Assembly: GCF_900172225.1 (NCBI RefSeq)
Contig: NZ_FWFO01000001.1
Span: 1,240,001 to 1,304,000 of the forward strand
Origin: Falsiruegeria litorea R37
Lineage (GTDB): Bacteria > Pseudomonadota > Alphaproteobacteria > Rhodobacterales > Rhodobacteraceae
DNA: 64,000 bases
Direction: 5' to 3'
In this document: piece by piece, positions 1-8,018 of the stretch
Layout: each line of letters starts with the position of its first letter
Position numbering within the stretch: position 1 is the first letter of the stretch
Position numbers and translations under genes: made by a program
Notes under the pieces: generated by a model
Seen by the model: the letters and a program-made list of their open reading frames with translations, nothing else
Told to the model about the DNA's origin: nothing
Database searches by the model: none

Positions 1-277
1 CCTGGGCAGCGGCGCTGGATCGGCGTCTATGGGGGGTGTCGAGTGAGGATGATCGCAATCGTTTTACGTCTTTTCGGTGCAGTCCAGTCATCAGGCTGAT
101 CCGGCTGTCACTCAGCGGAGCCTCTGACTCTCGATCCGCCGCTGTAAGAAGAGCTTGCTTGAGCGCTTCGTTGGCCGTTCCCAAGGTAACCCCATTTGCC
201 AGCATGGCACGGGCCAGGGGCACAAGAAGCGCGGCAAGCGCGGCTTCGAAAGGGTCTGTGGGGGCGGGTGTGGACAT
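1..277 (-). CDS. DUF6502 family protein, N-terminal part (cut by window edge)
   Basis: The minus-strand frame opens with ATG at 277 and runs without a stop to base 1, so only about the first 92 residues are visible. The protein begins MSTPAPTDPFEAALAALL and contains the stretch SDSRISLMTGLHRKDVKRLR at roughly residues 56-75. That helix-turn-helix-like block is the hallmark of the DUF6502 family as I know it; the family has no assigned biochemical role. The gene is divergent from the adenylation operon starting at 431, with about 150 bases between the two start codons. The plus-strand open frame covering the same bases is its shadow. Family membership is a recognition by eye; the rest of the gene lies outside the window. 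Confidence 0.7.
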   Translation of the reverse strand, partial: MSTPAPTDPFEAALAALLVPLARAMLANGVTLGTANEALKQALLTAADRESEAPLSDSRISLMTGLHRKDVKRLRSSSLDTPHRRRSSAAAQ

Positions 278-342
278 CTGGAGACTCTACGAGGTTTGGA
301 CCGCCTTATCATTAATACTCTGTTTACTCATTCAACGGTTTC

Positions 343-391
343 GTGACGGGCTTGTGAGGTTTTGTGTATTCTAATGGGAAATATTCCCATT
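343..391 (+). promoter_or_regulatory. Putative promoter with 19-bp palindromic operator
   Basis: A perfect palindrome, AATGGGAA-ATA-TTCCCATT, occupies 373-391, some 40 bases before the start codon at 431. Just upstream are a possible -35 (GTGACG, 343-348) and -10 (TATTCT, 367-372) with an 18-base spacer. This would place the palindrome over the transcription start, a typical repressor position. The palindrome is plainly visible; the promoter boxes are weak matches and the regulator is unknown. Confidence 0.45.
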
Positions 392-430
392 ATCAAATGG
401 ACGTGATCCATCAACCAAAGGGAGAGCGTC

Positions 431-2056
431 ATGCAAGATGTTGCGATTGATTATCTGAAAGAGTTCCAGCCGCTCAGCCACTCGGACGCAGGGGAGCGCT
501 GCCTGACGGGGCTGTCCAGGCTTAGTCAGCAGGACCAGATCCAGTTTCTGTCGTTTGGGTGGGGGCCAGACATCCCGCCGCGCCACGCGACCATCGCCGA
601 TGCCCTGCGTCATCAGATGCAGGCCCAGCCCGAGCGTGTGGCCGTCGAATGCGCGGGCCACGCGCTGAATTATCAGGCGCTGGACGAGGCATCTAACCGA
701 CTGGCTGCAGTGCTGACCTTGTATGGGGTTGGACGCGGAGATGCCGTCTGCCTTTATCTGCACCGCTCGATTGAAATGATTGTGGGCATTGTCGCGGCCA
801 TGAAACTTGGCGCGGCCTATGTGCCGCAGCACGTGGGGGTGGCTCCGGTTGAGATGCTGCGCCACATCGCGGATGTGACCGACGCCAAAGTCATTCTGAG
901 CCTCAGCAGCTTGGCGGATCAGATCCCGGTTGCACCTCATCAAACCCTGATCACCATCGACACGATCATGTTCGACCCGATGCTGGACGCGCCCGCGCCG
1001 GATCTGGTGAAACACGCGGCCCGACCGCAAGACCTGGCGATGATCCTTTTCACTTCGGGTACAACGGGGGTGCCAAATGGGGTTCAGGTGACCCACGGCA
1101 ATCTGGCCAACATCCTGCTGACGTCTCCGGGGGATCTGGGCATGGTCCCGGGGATGCGGGTGGGGCAGATCCTGTCCATCGCCTTTGACATGGCCGCGTG
1201 GGAAACGCTGGGGGCTCTGTCCAACGGTGCAACTCTGGTGATCCGGGGCAAATCCATCCAAGAGACGGCCGAGGTGGTCGATGTGCTGATCGCCACGCCT
1301 TCAATCCTGAACTCGCTGGACGCCGACCGGTGTCAGCAGATCAAAGTGGCCGCCGTGGCGGGCGAACCTTGCCCGCGCCCGCTGGCCGACACATGGTCGT
1401 CGTTATGCACTTTCTACAATTCCTGCGGACCGACCGAAACGACGATCATCAACACCGCCGAGCCGCACGCGCCCGACAAGCCGGTGCTGTCCATCGGGCG
1501 CCCGACGCCAAACAACACCGTCTACATTCTGGACGAACAGCTGCGCCCGCTTCCCATCGGTCACAAGGGAGAGATGTGGGCGGGCGGCGACTGTGTCACG
1601 GTCGGTTATCTCGCCAACCCGGAACTGACGGCGGATCGCTATCGCCCCGATCCGTTCCGCCCCGGCCACATGATGTTCCGCACCCGTGATCTGGGCCGTT
1701 GGACCGAAACCGGAGAGTTGGAGCATTTCGGTCGCGTCGACGATCTGGTCAAGGTGCGCGGTTTCCGCGTGGAACTGGATAGCGTGTCCGGCGCATTGGA
1801 GGCGTCAGAGTGCTGCGAACAGGCGGTGACGTTGAAATTCGACAACCGCAATCTGGTCAGCTTCATCTCTCCGGTCTGGGCCTGTCCCAAACGCGCTGCC
1901 GCATCAGTGGCCGAGCGCCTGCCGTACTATTGCAGCCCCACATTTGTCATACCGCTGGACGGTCTGCCCCGCACCGCACGCGGCAAGCTGGACAAGCGTT
2001 TGCTGCTGAAAATGGCGGCTCAGCACATCGAAACCACCGGTGTGGAGTTGAACTGA
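431..2056 (+). CDS. Stand-alone NRPS-type amino-acid adenylation protein (TmpL-like AMP-binding part)
   Basis: This 541-residue ANL-family protein should activate a carboxylic acid, probably an amino acid, as an acyl-adenylate. The A3 loop TSGTTGVPNG (about 208-217) has Asn where Lys is usual. The A4 Asp that pairs with an amino group in amino-acid A domains is present (AFDMAAWE, about residue 253). A5 is NSCGPTE, A7 is FRTRDLGRW, A8 is GRVDDLVKVRGFR, and the A10 lysine sits in RGKLDK near the C-terminus. There is no condensation, carrier or thioesterase domain. An AAAGGGAGAG Shine-Dalgarno lies before the ATG. The stop codon overlaps the start of the membrane reductase by one base, so the two are translationally coupled. 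Fungal TmpL fuses an AMP-binding domain to exactly such a membrane flavoprotein, which suggests the pair acts together. The substrate is unknown. Confidence 0.85.
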   Translation: MQDVAIDYLKEFQPLSHSDAGERCLTGLSRLSQQDQIQFLSFGWGPDIPPRHATIADALRHQMQAQPERVAVECAGHALNYQALDEASNRLAAVLTLYGVGRGDAVCLYLHRSIEMIVGIVAAMKLGAAYVPQHVGVAPVEMLRHIADVTDAKVILSLSSLADQIPVAPHQTLITIDTIMFDPMLDAPAPDLVKHAARPQDLAMILFTSGTTGVPNGVQVTHGNLANILLTSPGDLGMVPGMRVGQILSIAFDMAAWETLGALSNGATLVIRGKSIQETAEVVDVLIATPSILNSLDADRCQQIKVAAVAGEPCPRPLADTWSSLCTFYNSCGPTETTIINTAEPHAPDKPVLSIGRPTPNNTVYILDEQLRPLPIGHKGEMWAGGDCVTVGYLANPELTADRYRPDPFRPGHMMFRTRDLGRWTETGELEHFGRVDDLVKVRGFRVELDSVSGALEASECCEQAVTLKFDNRNLVSFISPVWACPKRAAASVAERLPYYCSPTFVIPLDGLPRTARGKLDKRLLLKMAAQHIETTGVELN

Positions 2057-3369
2057 TGACGACACAGACAACAAACCTGGAAACGGCGTCGCCAAACTGG
2101 CGCCGAGTGACCCGCCATCCCGCGTTGATGGAGTATCGCCGTCTGGTGTTCCTTGTTGCCATCGTGAACCTGACCGTTTTTGGCTTGGGCCTGCAAGACG
2201 GGCGGTGGTTCGACGGGAATGGCATTGCTTTGGCGGCCCTCGCCGATATGGCGTTGATCAACCTGAGCCTTGGCATTCTGATCCGGCAGCAGCGGGTGGT
2301 GAACGCGCTCTTTTGGCTGGCCACCCGCGTGCCTGTCAGCTGGCCGCTCTGGATCCGCTGGGGCGCTGGCAAGGTGTTTCATTTCGGCGGTCTGCATTCG
2401 GGCGGAACCGTCGCAGGCACGATCTGGTTTGCGGCCCTTCTTGGCGGCATGGTCTGGAACCGAGCGCAGGGGGCCGCGTTACCCTCTGACCTGACGCTTG
2501 GGTTAAGTGTGGCGATGGTTACGCTGATGACGCTGATGGTGATCTCGGCCATTGGGCCGATCCGGGCAAAGTTTCACAATACCTTTGAAAAGATCCACCG
2601 CTTTGTCGGCTGGACGGTTTTGGCGCTGTTCTGGGCGCAAACCGTGTCGATCACCCACGACAGCGGTGCGGTTTTGACCGAGACGCCGGCGTTCTGGATG
2701 CTGTGTCTGATCACGCTGTCCATTGTGTCGCCCTGGCTGACGCTGAAACGAGTAGAGGTCGAGATCGTGAAACCGTCGAACCACGCGGTGATTGCCCGGT
2801 TCAACTATGGCGATACGCCGTTTCCTGGCAGCTCGAACGCGATCAGTCACACGCCTTTTGGCGAATACCACAGCTTTGCCAATATCCCGGCCCCGAACGA
2901 GCCCGGCTACAGGCTCGCGATCAGTCGGGCAGGGGACTGGACCGGGGCCTTTATCGACAATCCGCCGGAAAAGGTCTGGGTCAAGGGCATCACCACCAGC
3001 GGCGTCGCCCGGATCGAGGTGCTGTTCAAAAAGGTGGTTTACGTTGGCACTGGCTCGGGCATCGGACCTATCCTGCCGCACCTGCTGGCGGGCGAGGTTC
3101 CCAACAAGCTCATCTGGTCCACGCGCAGCCCACGCAAGACCTATGGCGACGCGCTGGTGGACGAGATCGAGGCACACACCGACGACCCTCTGATCTGGGA
3201 CACGGACGAACGCGGCAAGCCAAACCTCACGGCCCTGGCGCTCAAGGCGGTGCAGGACAGCGGGGCCGAGGCGGTCATCGTGATCTCGAACCAGAAGCTG
3301 ACGCGCAAGGTGGTGCATGACATGGAAAGCCTGGGCATCCCCGCCTATGGCGCAATCTGGGACAGCTGA
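2056..3369 (+). CDS. Membrane FAD/NAD(P)-binding oxidoreductase (TmpA/TmpL-like)
   Basis: This is a 437-residue integral membrane flavoprotein. The start at 2056 (TGATG overlap with the adenylation gene) is preferred to the longer upstream frame, which would run through that gene. About six hydrophobic segments fill roughly residues 28-230, with histidines in VFHFGGLHSG and KIHRFVGW that could bind haem, although this is not certain. The C-terminal half is a ferredoxin-reductase-like module. HSFANIP and RLAISRAGDWTGAF fit FAD binding, and VVYVGTGSGIGP is the NAD(P) glycine loop. The arrangement matches fungal TmpA/TmpL. The C-terminus is followed one base later by an enoyl-CoA hydratase. A ferric-reductase-like electron transfer role is possible, but the tight coupling to an adenylation protein argues for a dedicated two-component redox system. 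Confidence 0.8.
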   Translation: MTTQTTNLETASPNWRRVTRHPALMEYRRLVFLVAIVNLTVFGLGLQDGRWFDGNGIALAALADMALINLSLGILIRQQRVVNALFWLATRVPVSWPLWIRWGAGKVFHFGGLHSGGTVAGTIWFAALLGGMVWNRAQGAALPSDLTLGLSVAMVTLMTLMVISAIGPIRAKFHNTFEKIHRFVGWTVLALFWAQTVSITHDSGAVLTETPAFWMLCLITLSIVSPWLTLKRVEVEIVKPSNHAVIARFNYGDTPFPGSSNAISHTPFGEYHSFANIPAPNEPGYRLAISRAGDWTGAFIDNPPEKVWVKGITTSGVARIEVLFKKVVYVGTGSGIGPILPHLLAGEVPNKLIWSTRSPRKTYGDALVDEIEAHTDDPLIWDTDERGKPNLTALALKAVQDSGAEAVIVISNQKLTRKVVHDMESLGIPAYGAIWDS

Positions 3370-3370
3370 G

Positions 3371-4141
3371 ATGTTTGAGACAATCGAAACCGAAACGCAG
3401 GGCCGGGTCGCTGTGATCCGGTTCAACCGGCCCGATCACCTCAACGCGCTGAACACCCAAGTGATGGAGGAGGTTCTGCAAGCTGCCACCAACTTTGACG
3501 CTGACCCTAGCATCGGCTGCCTGATCCTGACCGGAAAGGGCCGCGCCTTTGCCGCCGGGGCCGACATTGGCGAGCTGGCGGAGCAGGACTACAGCAGCAT
3601 GCAGGCCAGCGATTTCTTTGCGGGATGGGATCGCTTTGCCGCGCTGCGCCTGCCCAAGGTCGCGGCCATCGGGGGCTATGCCCTTGGGGGTGGGTGCGAG
3701 GTGGCGATGATGTGCGACATCCTGATCGCTTCGGACAAGGCCCGGTTCGGTCAGCCCGAGATCAAGATCGGTTGCATCCCCGGCATTGGCGGCACCCAAC
3801 GCCTGACCCGACTGATCGGGCGGGCGCGGGCGATGGACATGATCCTGACAGGGCGGATGATCGACGCGGGCGAAGCCATGGACATCGGGCTGGTCAGCCG
3901 CGTGGTGCCCGGCGATGATCTGATGCAGGTGGCGGCAGAGGTGGCCGAAACCATCGCGGGCTACCCGCGCGATATTGCCCTGATGGCACGGGCCTGTGTC
4001 AACATGGCCGAGCAATCGACGTTGGACACAGGCGTGCGCTACGAGCGGCAGATGTACCATGCGCTGTATGGGCTGCCGTCGCAGCGCGAAGGCATGGCCG
4101 CGTTCCTGGAAAAACGCGACCCTGTGTTCAACGGCAAATAA
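3371..4141 (+). CDS. Enoyl-CoA hydratase (crotonase family)
   Basis: This 256-residue crotonase hydrates trans-2-enoyl-CoA to 3-hydroxyacyl-CoA. Both catalytic glutamates are present: Glu110 in ALGGGCEVAMMCD and Glu130 in FGQPEIKIG. The CoA-binding AAGADI loop is at about 61-66 and the oxyanion-hole glycines are intact, so it should be a true hydratase rather than a divergent superfamily member. The start at 3371 follows the reductase stop by one base, which sets it in the same operon; the longer in-frame start overlaps the reductase and is unlikely. Its relation to the adenylation/reductase pair is unclear. A strong hairpin terminator follows at 4151. Confidence 0.9.
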   Translation: MFETIETETQGRVAVIRFNRPDHLNALNTQVMEEVLQAATNFDADPSIGCLILTGKGRAFAAGADIGELAEQDYSSMQASDFFAGWDRFAALRLPKVAAIGGYALGGGCEVAMMCDILIASDKARFGQPEIKIGCIPGIGGTQRLTRLIGRARAMDMILTGRMIDAGEAMDIGLVSRVVPGDDLMQVAAEVAETIAGYPRDIALMARACVNMAEQSTLDTGVRYERQMYHALYGLPSQREGMAAFLEKRDPVFNGK

Positions 4142-4150
4142 CAAAGTTCC

Positions 4151-4183
4151 GCGCCAGCCCTGCAATCGAGGCTGGCGCTTTCG
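4151..4183 (+). terminator. Rho-independent terminator
   Basis: The arms GCGCCAGCC (4151-4159) and GGCTGGCGC (4170-4178) form a perfect 9-bp stem with a 10-base loop, followed by a short T stretch. It closes the adenylation-reductase-hydratase operon. Confidence 0.8.
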
Positions 4184-4245
4184 CAGTAGCACTCTATCTG
4201 GTTCCAAACGGCCCAAAGCCGGGCAGCAAAAGGGACCACCAGATC

Positions 4246-5667
4246 ATGCAGGCAGGCGACACATCCCCCATTCTTTTGTGGTTCCGCCGGGATTTCCGCC
4301 TGTCAGACCATCCCGCCTTGGCCGAGGCTGCCCGGCAGGGACGCCCCGTCATCCCGGTCTGCATTCTGGACGAGGTGGTCGAGGGTTATGGCGCCGCGCC
4401 GAAATGGCGTTGGGGCGAGGCGGTGGCGCATTTTTCCAAAACACTTCAAGCGCTTGGCTCCCGACTGATCCTGCGTCGGGGGCGAGCGCTTGGCGTGTTG
4501 CAACAACTGGTGCAGGAAACCGGGGCAGGTGATGTCTGGTGGACGCGCGCCTATGACCCCGACGCCATTGCGCGCGACACCGACGTCAAATCGACATTGC
4601 AAGGATCCGATATTGTTGCCCGCAGCTTTCCGGGGCTTGTCCTGTTCGAGCCCTGGACCGTCACCACAAAGGCCGGCGGCTTCTTCAAGGTCTACTCGCC
4701 CATGTGGCGCGCTGTTCGCGGTACGGACGTGCCGGTTCCCGATCCGGCGCCGCGCAGTCTGATGTCGCCTGCAAACTGGCCTGTCAGCGATCACTTGGAC
4801 ACCTGGGCTCTAGGTGCCGCAATGAACCGAGGTGCCGGGGTTTTGGCCCAATTCGCCTGCGTCGGAGAGGGCCGCGCGCATGACCGGCTGACCACATTCC
4901 TGGCGGCGCGCGTGGATGACTACGCCAAGAACCGGGATTTCCCGTCGATGGATGCGACCTCGCGCCTGTCGGAAAACCTGGCCTGGGGAGAGATCGGTCC
5001 GCGCACGATCTGGCATGCCGGACAACGCGTCTTGCAAGAAGGGCGACAGGGGGCCGAGAAATTCCTCAAGGAACTGGTCTGGCGCGAGTTCGCCCATCAC
5101 CTGATTTATCACACACCGCATATCGTCACCGACAATTGGCGGCCTGAGTGGGACAGTTTCCCCTGGTCCGAGGAGGAGGATGTTGACGTCTTGCGCTGGA
5201 AACAGGGGCGCACGGGGATACCGCTGGTCGATGCTGCGATGCGAGAGCTTTATGTGACCGGAACCATGCACAACCGCGGGCGCATGATTGTGGGGTCTTA
5301 TCTGACGAAACACATGATGACGCATTGGCGGATCGGTCAGCGCTGGTTTCAGGACTGCCTAATCGATTGGGATCCAGCCGCAAACGCGATGGGGTGGCAA
5401 TGGGTGGCAGGCTCTGGCCCGGATGCGGCCCCTTATTTTCGGGTGTTCAACCCGGAAACACAGGCATCAAAATTCGATGGGGATCGTACTTACATCAACA
5501 CCTTTGTGGCTGAACTGTCACCGCAGCCGTCTCCGCAAGGATTGGCATTCTATCAAGCTTGCCCCCAGGGGTGGGCACTGTGCCCCAGCGATCTCTATCC
5601 CAATCCCGTGGTCGAACTGGCAGAGGGGCGCAGAAGGGCGCTGGATGCCTATGCGGCTCGGGAATAG
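4246..5667 (+). CDS. phrB: Deoxyribodipyrimidine photolyase (class I, CPD)
   Basis: This 473-residue flavoprotein should repair cyclobutane pyrimidine dimers with blue light. The N-terminal photolyase domain opens with ILLWFRRDFRLSDHPAL, the antenna-binding Rossmann part. The C-terminal FAD domain carries LVWREFAHHLIYHTPH, TGIPLVDAAMRELYVTGTMHNRGRM-type residues and WDPAANAMGWQWVAGSG, all class I signatures. NPETQASKFD near residue 417 is also typical. The length is normal for the family. The gene stands alone between a terminator and psd and shows no sign of fusion or truncation. A cryptochrome role cannot be fully excluded from sequence, but the conserved photolyase core makes repair likelier. 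Confidence 0.93.
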   Translation: MQAGDTSPILLWFRRDFRLSDHPALAEAARQGRPVIPVCILDEVVEGYGAAPKWRWGEAVAHFSKTLQALGSRLILRRGRALGVLQQLVQETGAGDVWWTRAYDPDAIARDTDVKSTLQGSDIVARSFPGLVLFEPWTVTTKAGGFFKVYSPMWRAVRGTDVPVPDPAPRSLMSPANWPVSDHLDTWALGAAMNRGAGVLAQFACVGEGRAHDRLTTFLAARVDDYAKNRDFPSMDATSRLSENLAWGEIGPRTIWHAGQRVLQEGRQGAEKFLKELVWREFAHHLIYHTPHIVTDNWRPEWDSFPWSEEEDVDVLRWKQGRTGIPLVDAAMRELYVTGTMHNRGRMIVGSYLTKHMMTHWRIGQRWFQDCLIDWDPAANAMGWQWVAGSGPDAAPYFRVFNPETQASKFDGDRTYINTFVAELSPQPSPQGLAFYQACPQGWALCPSDLYPNPVVELAEGRRRALDAYAARE

Positions 5668-5789
5668 GTGACCTTTGCGCATGCAACGCAGGGCTATTGT
5701 CAAAAAACCGTCATCTTCCTGTTGCCATTGGCACGATTTGTCTGGATGACAGAGGCAACTGACTCCTCAAGATTGGCAAAGGTTCCTCG

Positions 5790-6482
5790 ATGAACATGCT
5801 TAAGATCGTGGCGGTGCCGATGCACCCCGAAGGCCGCAAGTTTGTGGCTACTTTTGCGGCTATTAGCGTTGCGGCAGGCTTGCTGTTCGCGCCGCTTTTC
5901 TGGCTCGGCCTGGGGCTGACGGTTTGGTGCTATTACTTCTTCCGCGATCCTGTGCGCTCGGTCCCTTTGGATGACACCTTACTTGTGTCACCGGCCGATG
6001 GGGTGGTGTCCCTGATCACCGAAACCGTGGCCCCGCCCGAGTTGGAAATGGGGGATGAGCCGCGTGTGCGCGTGTCGGTGTTCATGAACGTGTTCAATTG
6101 CCACGTGAACCGCGCGCCGTTTTCCGGCACCATCAGCAAGATCGTCTATCACCACGGCAAGTTCGTGAATGCCTCGCTGGACAAGGCCAGTGAGCACAAC
6201 GAGCGCAACGTGCTGGCCATTCGTCGCGACGATGGCACCGATATTGCCGTGGTCCAGATCGCAGGTCTGGTTGCACGGCGCATTGTCTGCTTCGTGAAAG
6301 AGGGCGAACGTGTTACCACGGGCGGACGGTTCGGTCTGATCCGCTTTGGCAGCCGACTCGACATCTACCTGCCGCCCGGAGTACAACCTCTGGTCACCTT
6401 GGGGCAGACAACAACCGCCGGCGAGACCATTCTGGCCGAGCTGGCCGGAGAGCAGACGAGACGATCGGGAAATATGGTATGA
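5790..6482 (+). CDS. psd: Phosphatidylserine decarboxylase (short bacterial form)
   Basis: This 230-residue proenzyme makes phosphatidylethanolamine from phosphatidylserine at the inner membrane. Two hydrophobic stretches near the N-terminus (about 18-50) end in [14 protein letters not shown], followed by SPADGVVS. The family core [16 protein letters not shown] is at about 95-110. The self-cleavage site that yields the pyruvoyl group is the Gly-Ser in [12 protein letters not shown], the form seen in short PSDs. The stop overlaps the pssA start by four bases (ATGA), so the two consecutive steps of PE synthesis are co-translated. The length fits the short alphaproteobacterial type. Confidence 0.93.
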   Translation: MNMLKIVAVPMHPEGRKFVATFAAISVAAGLLFAPLFWLGLGLTVWCYYFFRDPVRSVPLDDTLLVSPADGVVSLITETVAPPELEMGDEPRVRVSVFMNVFNCHVNRAPFSGTISKIVYHHGKFVNASLDKASEHNERNVLAIRRDDGTDIAVVQIAGLVARRIVCFVKEGERVTTGGRFGLIRFGSRLDIYLPPGVQPLVTLGQTTTAGETILAELAGEQTRRSGNMV

Positions 6483-7210
6483 ATTCACGCTCACCCTGGC
6501 CGCAAGGCGGTCCGTTCAAGCGCAACATCCCCAATGCATTGACGATCCTGTCGCTGTGTTCGGGGCTGACGTCGCTGCGGATGACGCTGACCGACCGGGT
6601 GGAGCCTGCGATCTATTTCATCCTGATCGCGATTGTCCTGGATGGTCTGGATGGCCGCGCAGCACGGCATTTGAACGCCGAAAGCCATTTCGGGGCCGAG
6701 TTGGATTCGCTGGCTGATTTCCTGTGCTTTGGTATCGCACCGGGGATGCTGGTCTATACCTTCATGTTTCACGGAACAGATATGAGCGGTTTGGGCTGGG
6801 TTGCCTGCATGCTGCTTGTCGTGTGCTGCATGTTACGGCTTGCGCGCTTTAATGTGTCCGGTGCAGAAACGGCAGATTCTGGACAACCGGTATTCACTGG
6901 GGTGCCTGCGCCAGCAATTGCCTTTCTTGCTCTCATGCCGATCTACTTGCTGCAATGCGGTTTCATCGCGACCCAGTTTTTCCACTATATCTTTGTGTTC
7001 TATCTGGCAGGAGTCAGCTATCTGGCAATCAGCCGGATCCCGACGTTCTCGCCTAAAATGGTCTCGATTCAAACCGCAGGGTCACGCGCGGTCGCGGTTC
7101 TGGGATTGGTGGCTTTGCTGCTGATGATGTCGGTGACTTGGTATGCTTTCGTTCTCTTGGCGGCGGTCTACCTGTTGTCGATCCCATTTTTGGCGCGGCA
7201 CTTTCGATAG
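6479..7210 (+). CDS. pssA: CDP-diacylglycerol-serine O-phosphatidyltransferase
   Basis: This 243-residue integral membrane CDP-alcohol phosphatidyltransferase makes phosphatidylserine from CDP-diacylglycerol and L-serine. The catalytic signature spans about residues 60-83: DGLDGRAAR, then [12 protein letters not shown], giving the D-x2-DG-x2-AR-x8-9-G-x3-D-x3-D pattern. Six or more hydrophobic helices follow. It overlaps psd by four bases and supplies that enzyme's substrate. The gene is followed by a long convergent hairpin repeat (7304-7425) that may act as its terminator. Confidence 0.93.
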   Translation: MNSRSPWPQGGPFKRNIPNALTILSLCSGLTSLRMTLTDRVEPAIYFILIAIVLDGLDGRAARHLNAESHFGAELDSLADFLCFGIAPGMLVYTFMFHGTDMSGLGWVACMLLVVCCMLRLARFNVSGAETADSGQPVFTGVPAPAIAFLALMPIYLLQCGFIATQFFHYIFVFYLAGVSYLAISRIPTFSPKMVSIQTAGSRAVAVLGLVALLLMMSVTWYAFVLLAAVYLLSIPFLARHFR

Positions 7211-7303
7211 GCTGTCATCGATCTAATCCGGTCTGCGTTTTCGATGAAGGGGGCACTCCCGCACCCGAGCGATCCTGGCTGCGCCAGCACCGCTAACGGC
7301 TTT

Positions 7304-7425
7304 GGGCCGGGCCTCGCCTTCGGCTCGGCGGCCGCATCCGGACGCACCCGCCGAGCCGAAGGCGAGGCCCGGCCCAACGGGAGACGTGCATCTTTGATGC
7401 ACGTCCGACGGGCGGGAGCCCCCCT
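7304..7425. repeat. Intergenic double-hairpin repeat, copy A
   Basis: Arms at 7304-7331 and 7348-7375 are perfect 28-base reverse complements with a 16-base loop. A second hairpin follows: GACGTGCATC (7383-7392), loop TTT, GATGCACGTC (7396-7405). The unit ends in CGACGGGCGGGAG plus a C run. The GCATC-NNN-GATGC and GGGCGGGAG parts recur at 58958-58994, and the GGGCGGGAG core also at 11831-11925 and 47155-47234. It lies between convergent pssA and pqiC and probably stops transcription from both sides. Confidence 0.75.
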
Positions 7426-7442
7426 CATTCAACAAAACTTGG

Positions 7443-8018
7443 TTAGCGACCTGTAGCGATCCGCTTGGCAACGTCGTTGACAAGCAGCTTCATCGCGTTG
7501 CTCTGCGCTGTCGCTACCGCGGCAACGCTGTCGTCTGCCATCGGCACCGAATAGGCGAAGCGATAGGCTTTCTCCAGATGCCCATGGGCGGGTGATGTCA
7601 GGAAATACTGCCCGGTAAAACGCAGATCTTGCCCTGGCACCCCGGACAGTTTGCCGACCTTAACCGTCACTTGAACGTCAGGCGGCGTATCGAAGGGCCA
7701 AGGCTCTGCCGCGACATTCGACGACAAGGCCAGGTCCAGGCCAGCCGCCAGCAACTCGGTCAAGGCACGGTCCGGTTCATCGGCCCAGAACCCGCTTTTG
7801 GTTGGGCGCAGGACACCATCCTCACCCTGCAGTGAAATCTCGGTGTCTTCGGCATAGGCAGGCAGGTCCAGCGTGCTGACCTCGACCGTGCGTACACCGG
7901 TGCGATAGGTGTTCACACCGGTGATCTCGGGCAGCAGGTAACGTTCGACCGGGCCGCTGCATCCCGCCAAAACAAGCGTCGCAACAAAAAGGGGGCGGAT
8001 CAGGCGGTTCATGTTCAA
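7443..8018 (-). CDS. pqiC: Pqi-type transport auxiliary lipoprotein
   Basis: This 191-residue lipoprotein has a signal peptide ending in the lipobox LAGC (Cys19-20 region), so it should sit in the outer membrane or at the periplasmic face. The body matches the ABC-type transport auxiliary lipoprotein family: RYLLPEITGVN, a DTEISLQ segment, and a C-terminal helix FAYSVPMADDSVAAVATAQS. The start overlaps the end of pqiB by four bases, which sets it as the third component of the Pqi operon. In E. coli PqiC forms the outer-membrane end of the PqiB tunnel; the same role is inferred here. Confidence 0.85.
   Translation of the reverse strand: MNMNRLIRPLFVATLVLAGCSGPVERYLLPEITGVNTYRTGVRTVEVSTLDLPAYAEDTEISLQGEDGVLRPTKSGFWADEPDRALTELLAAGLDLALSSNVAAEPWPFDTPPDVQVTVKVGKLSGVPGQDLRFTGQYFLTSPAHGHLEKAYRFAYSVPMADDSVAAVATAQSNAMKLLVNDVAKRIATGR

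Noticed and set aside
36-374. 112-codon plus-strand open frame
   Set aside because: Overlaps the DUF6502 coding sequence in the opposite strand and the divergent promoter; no ribosome site.
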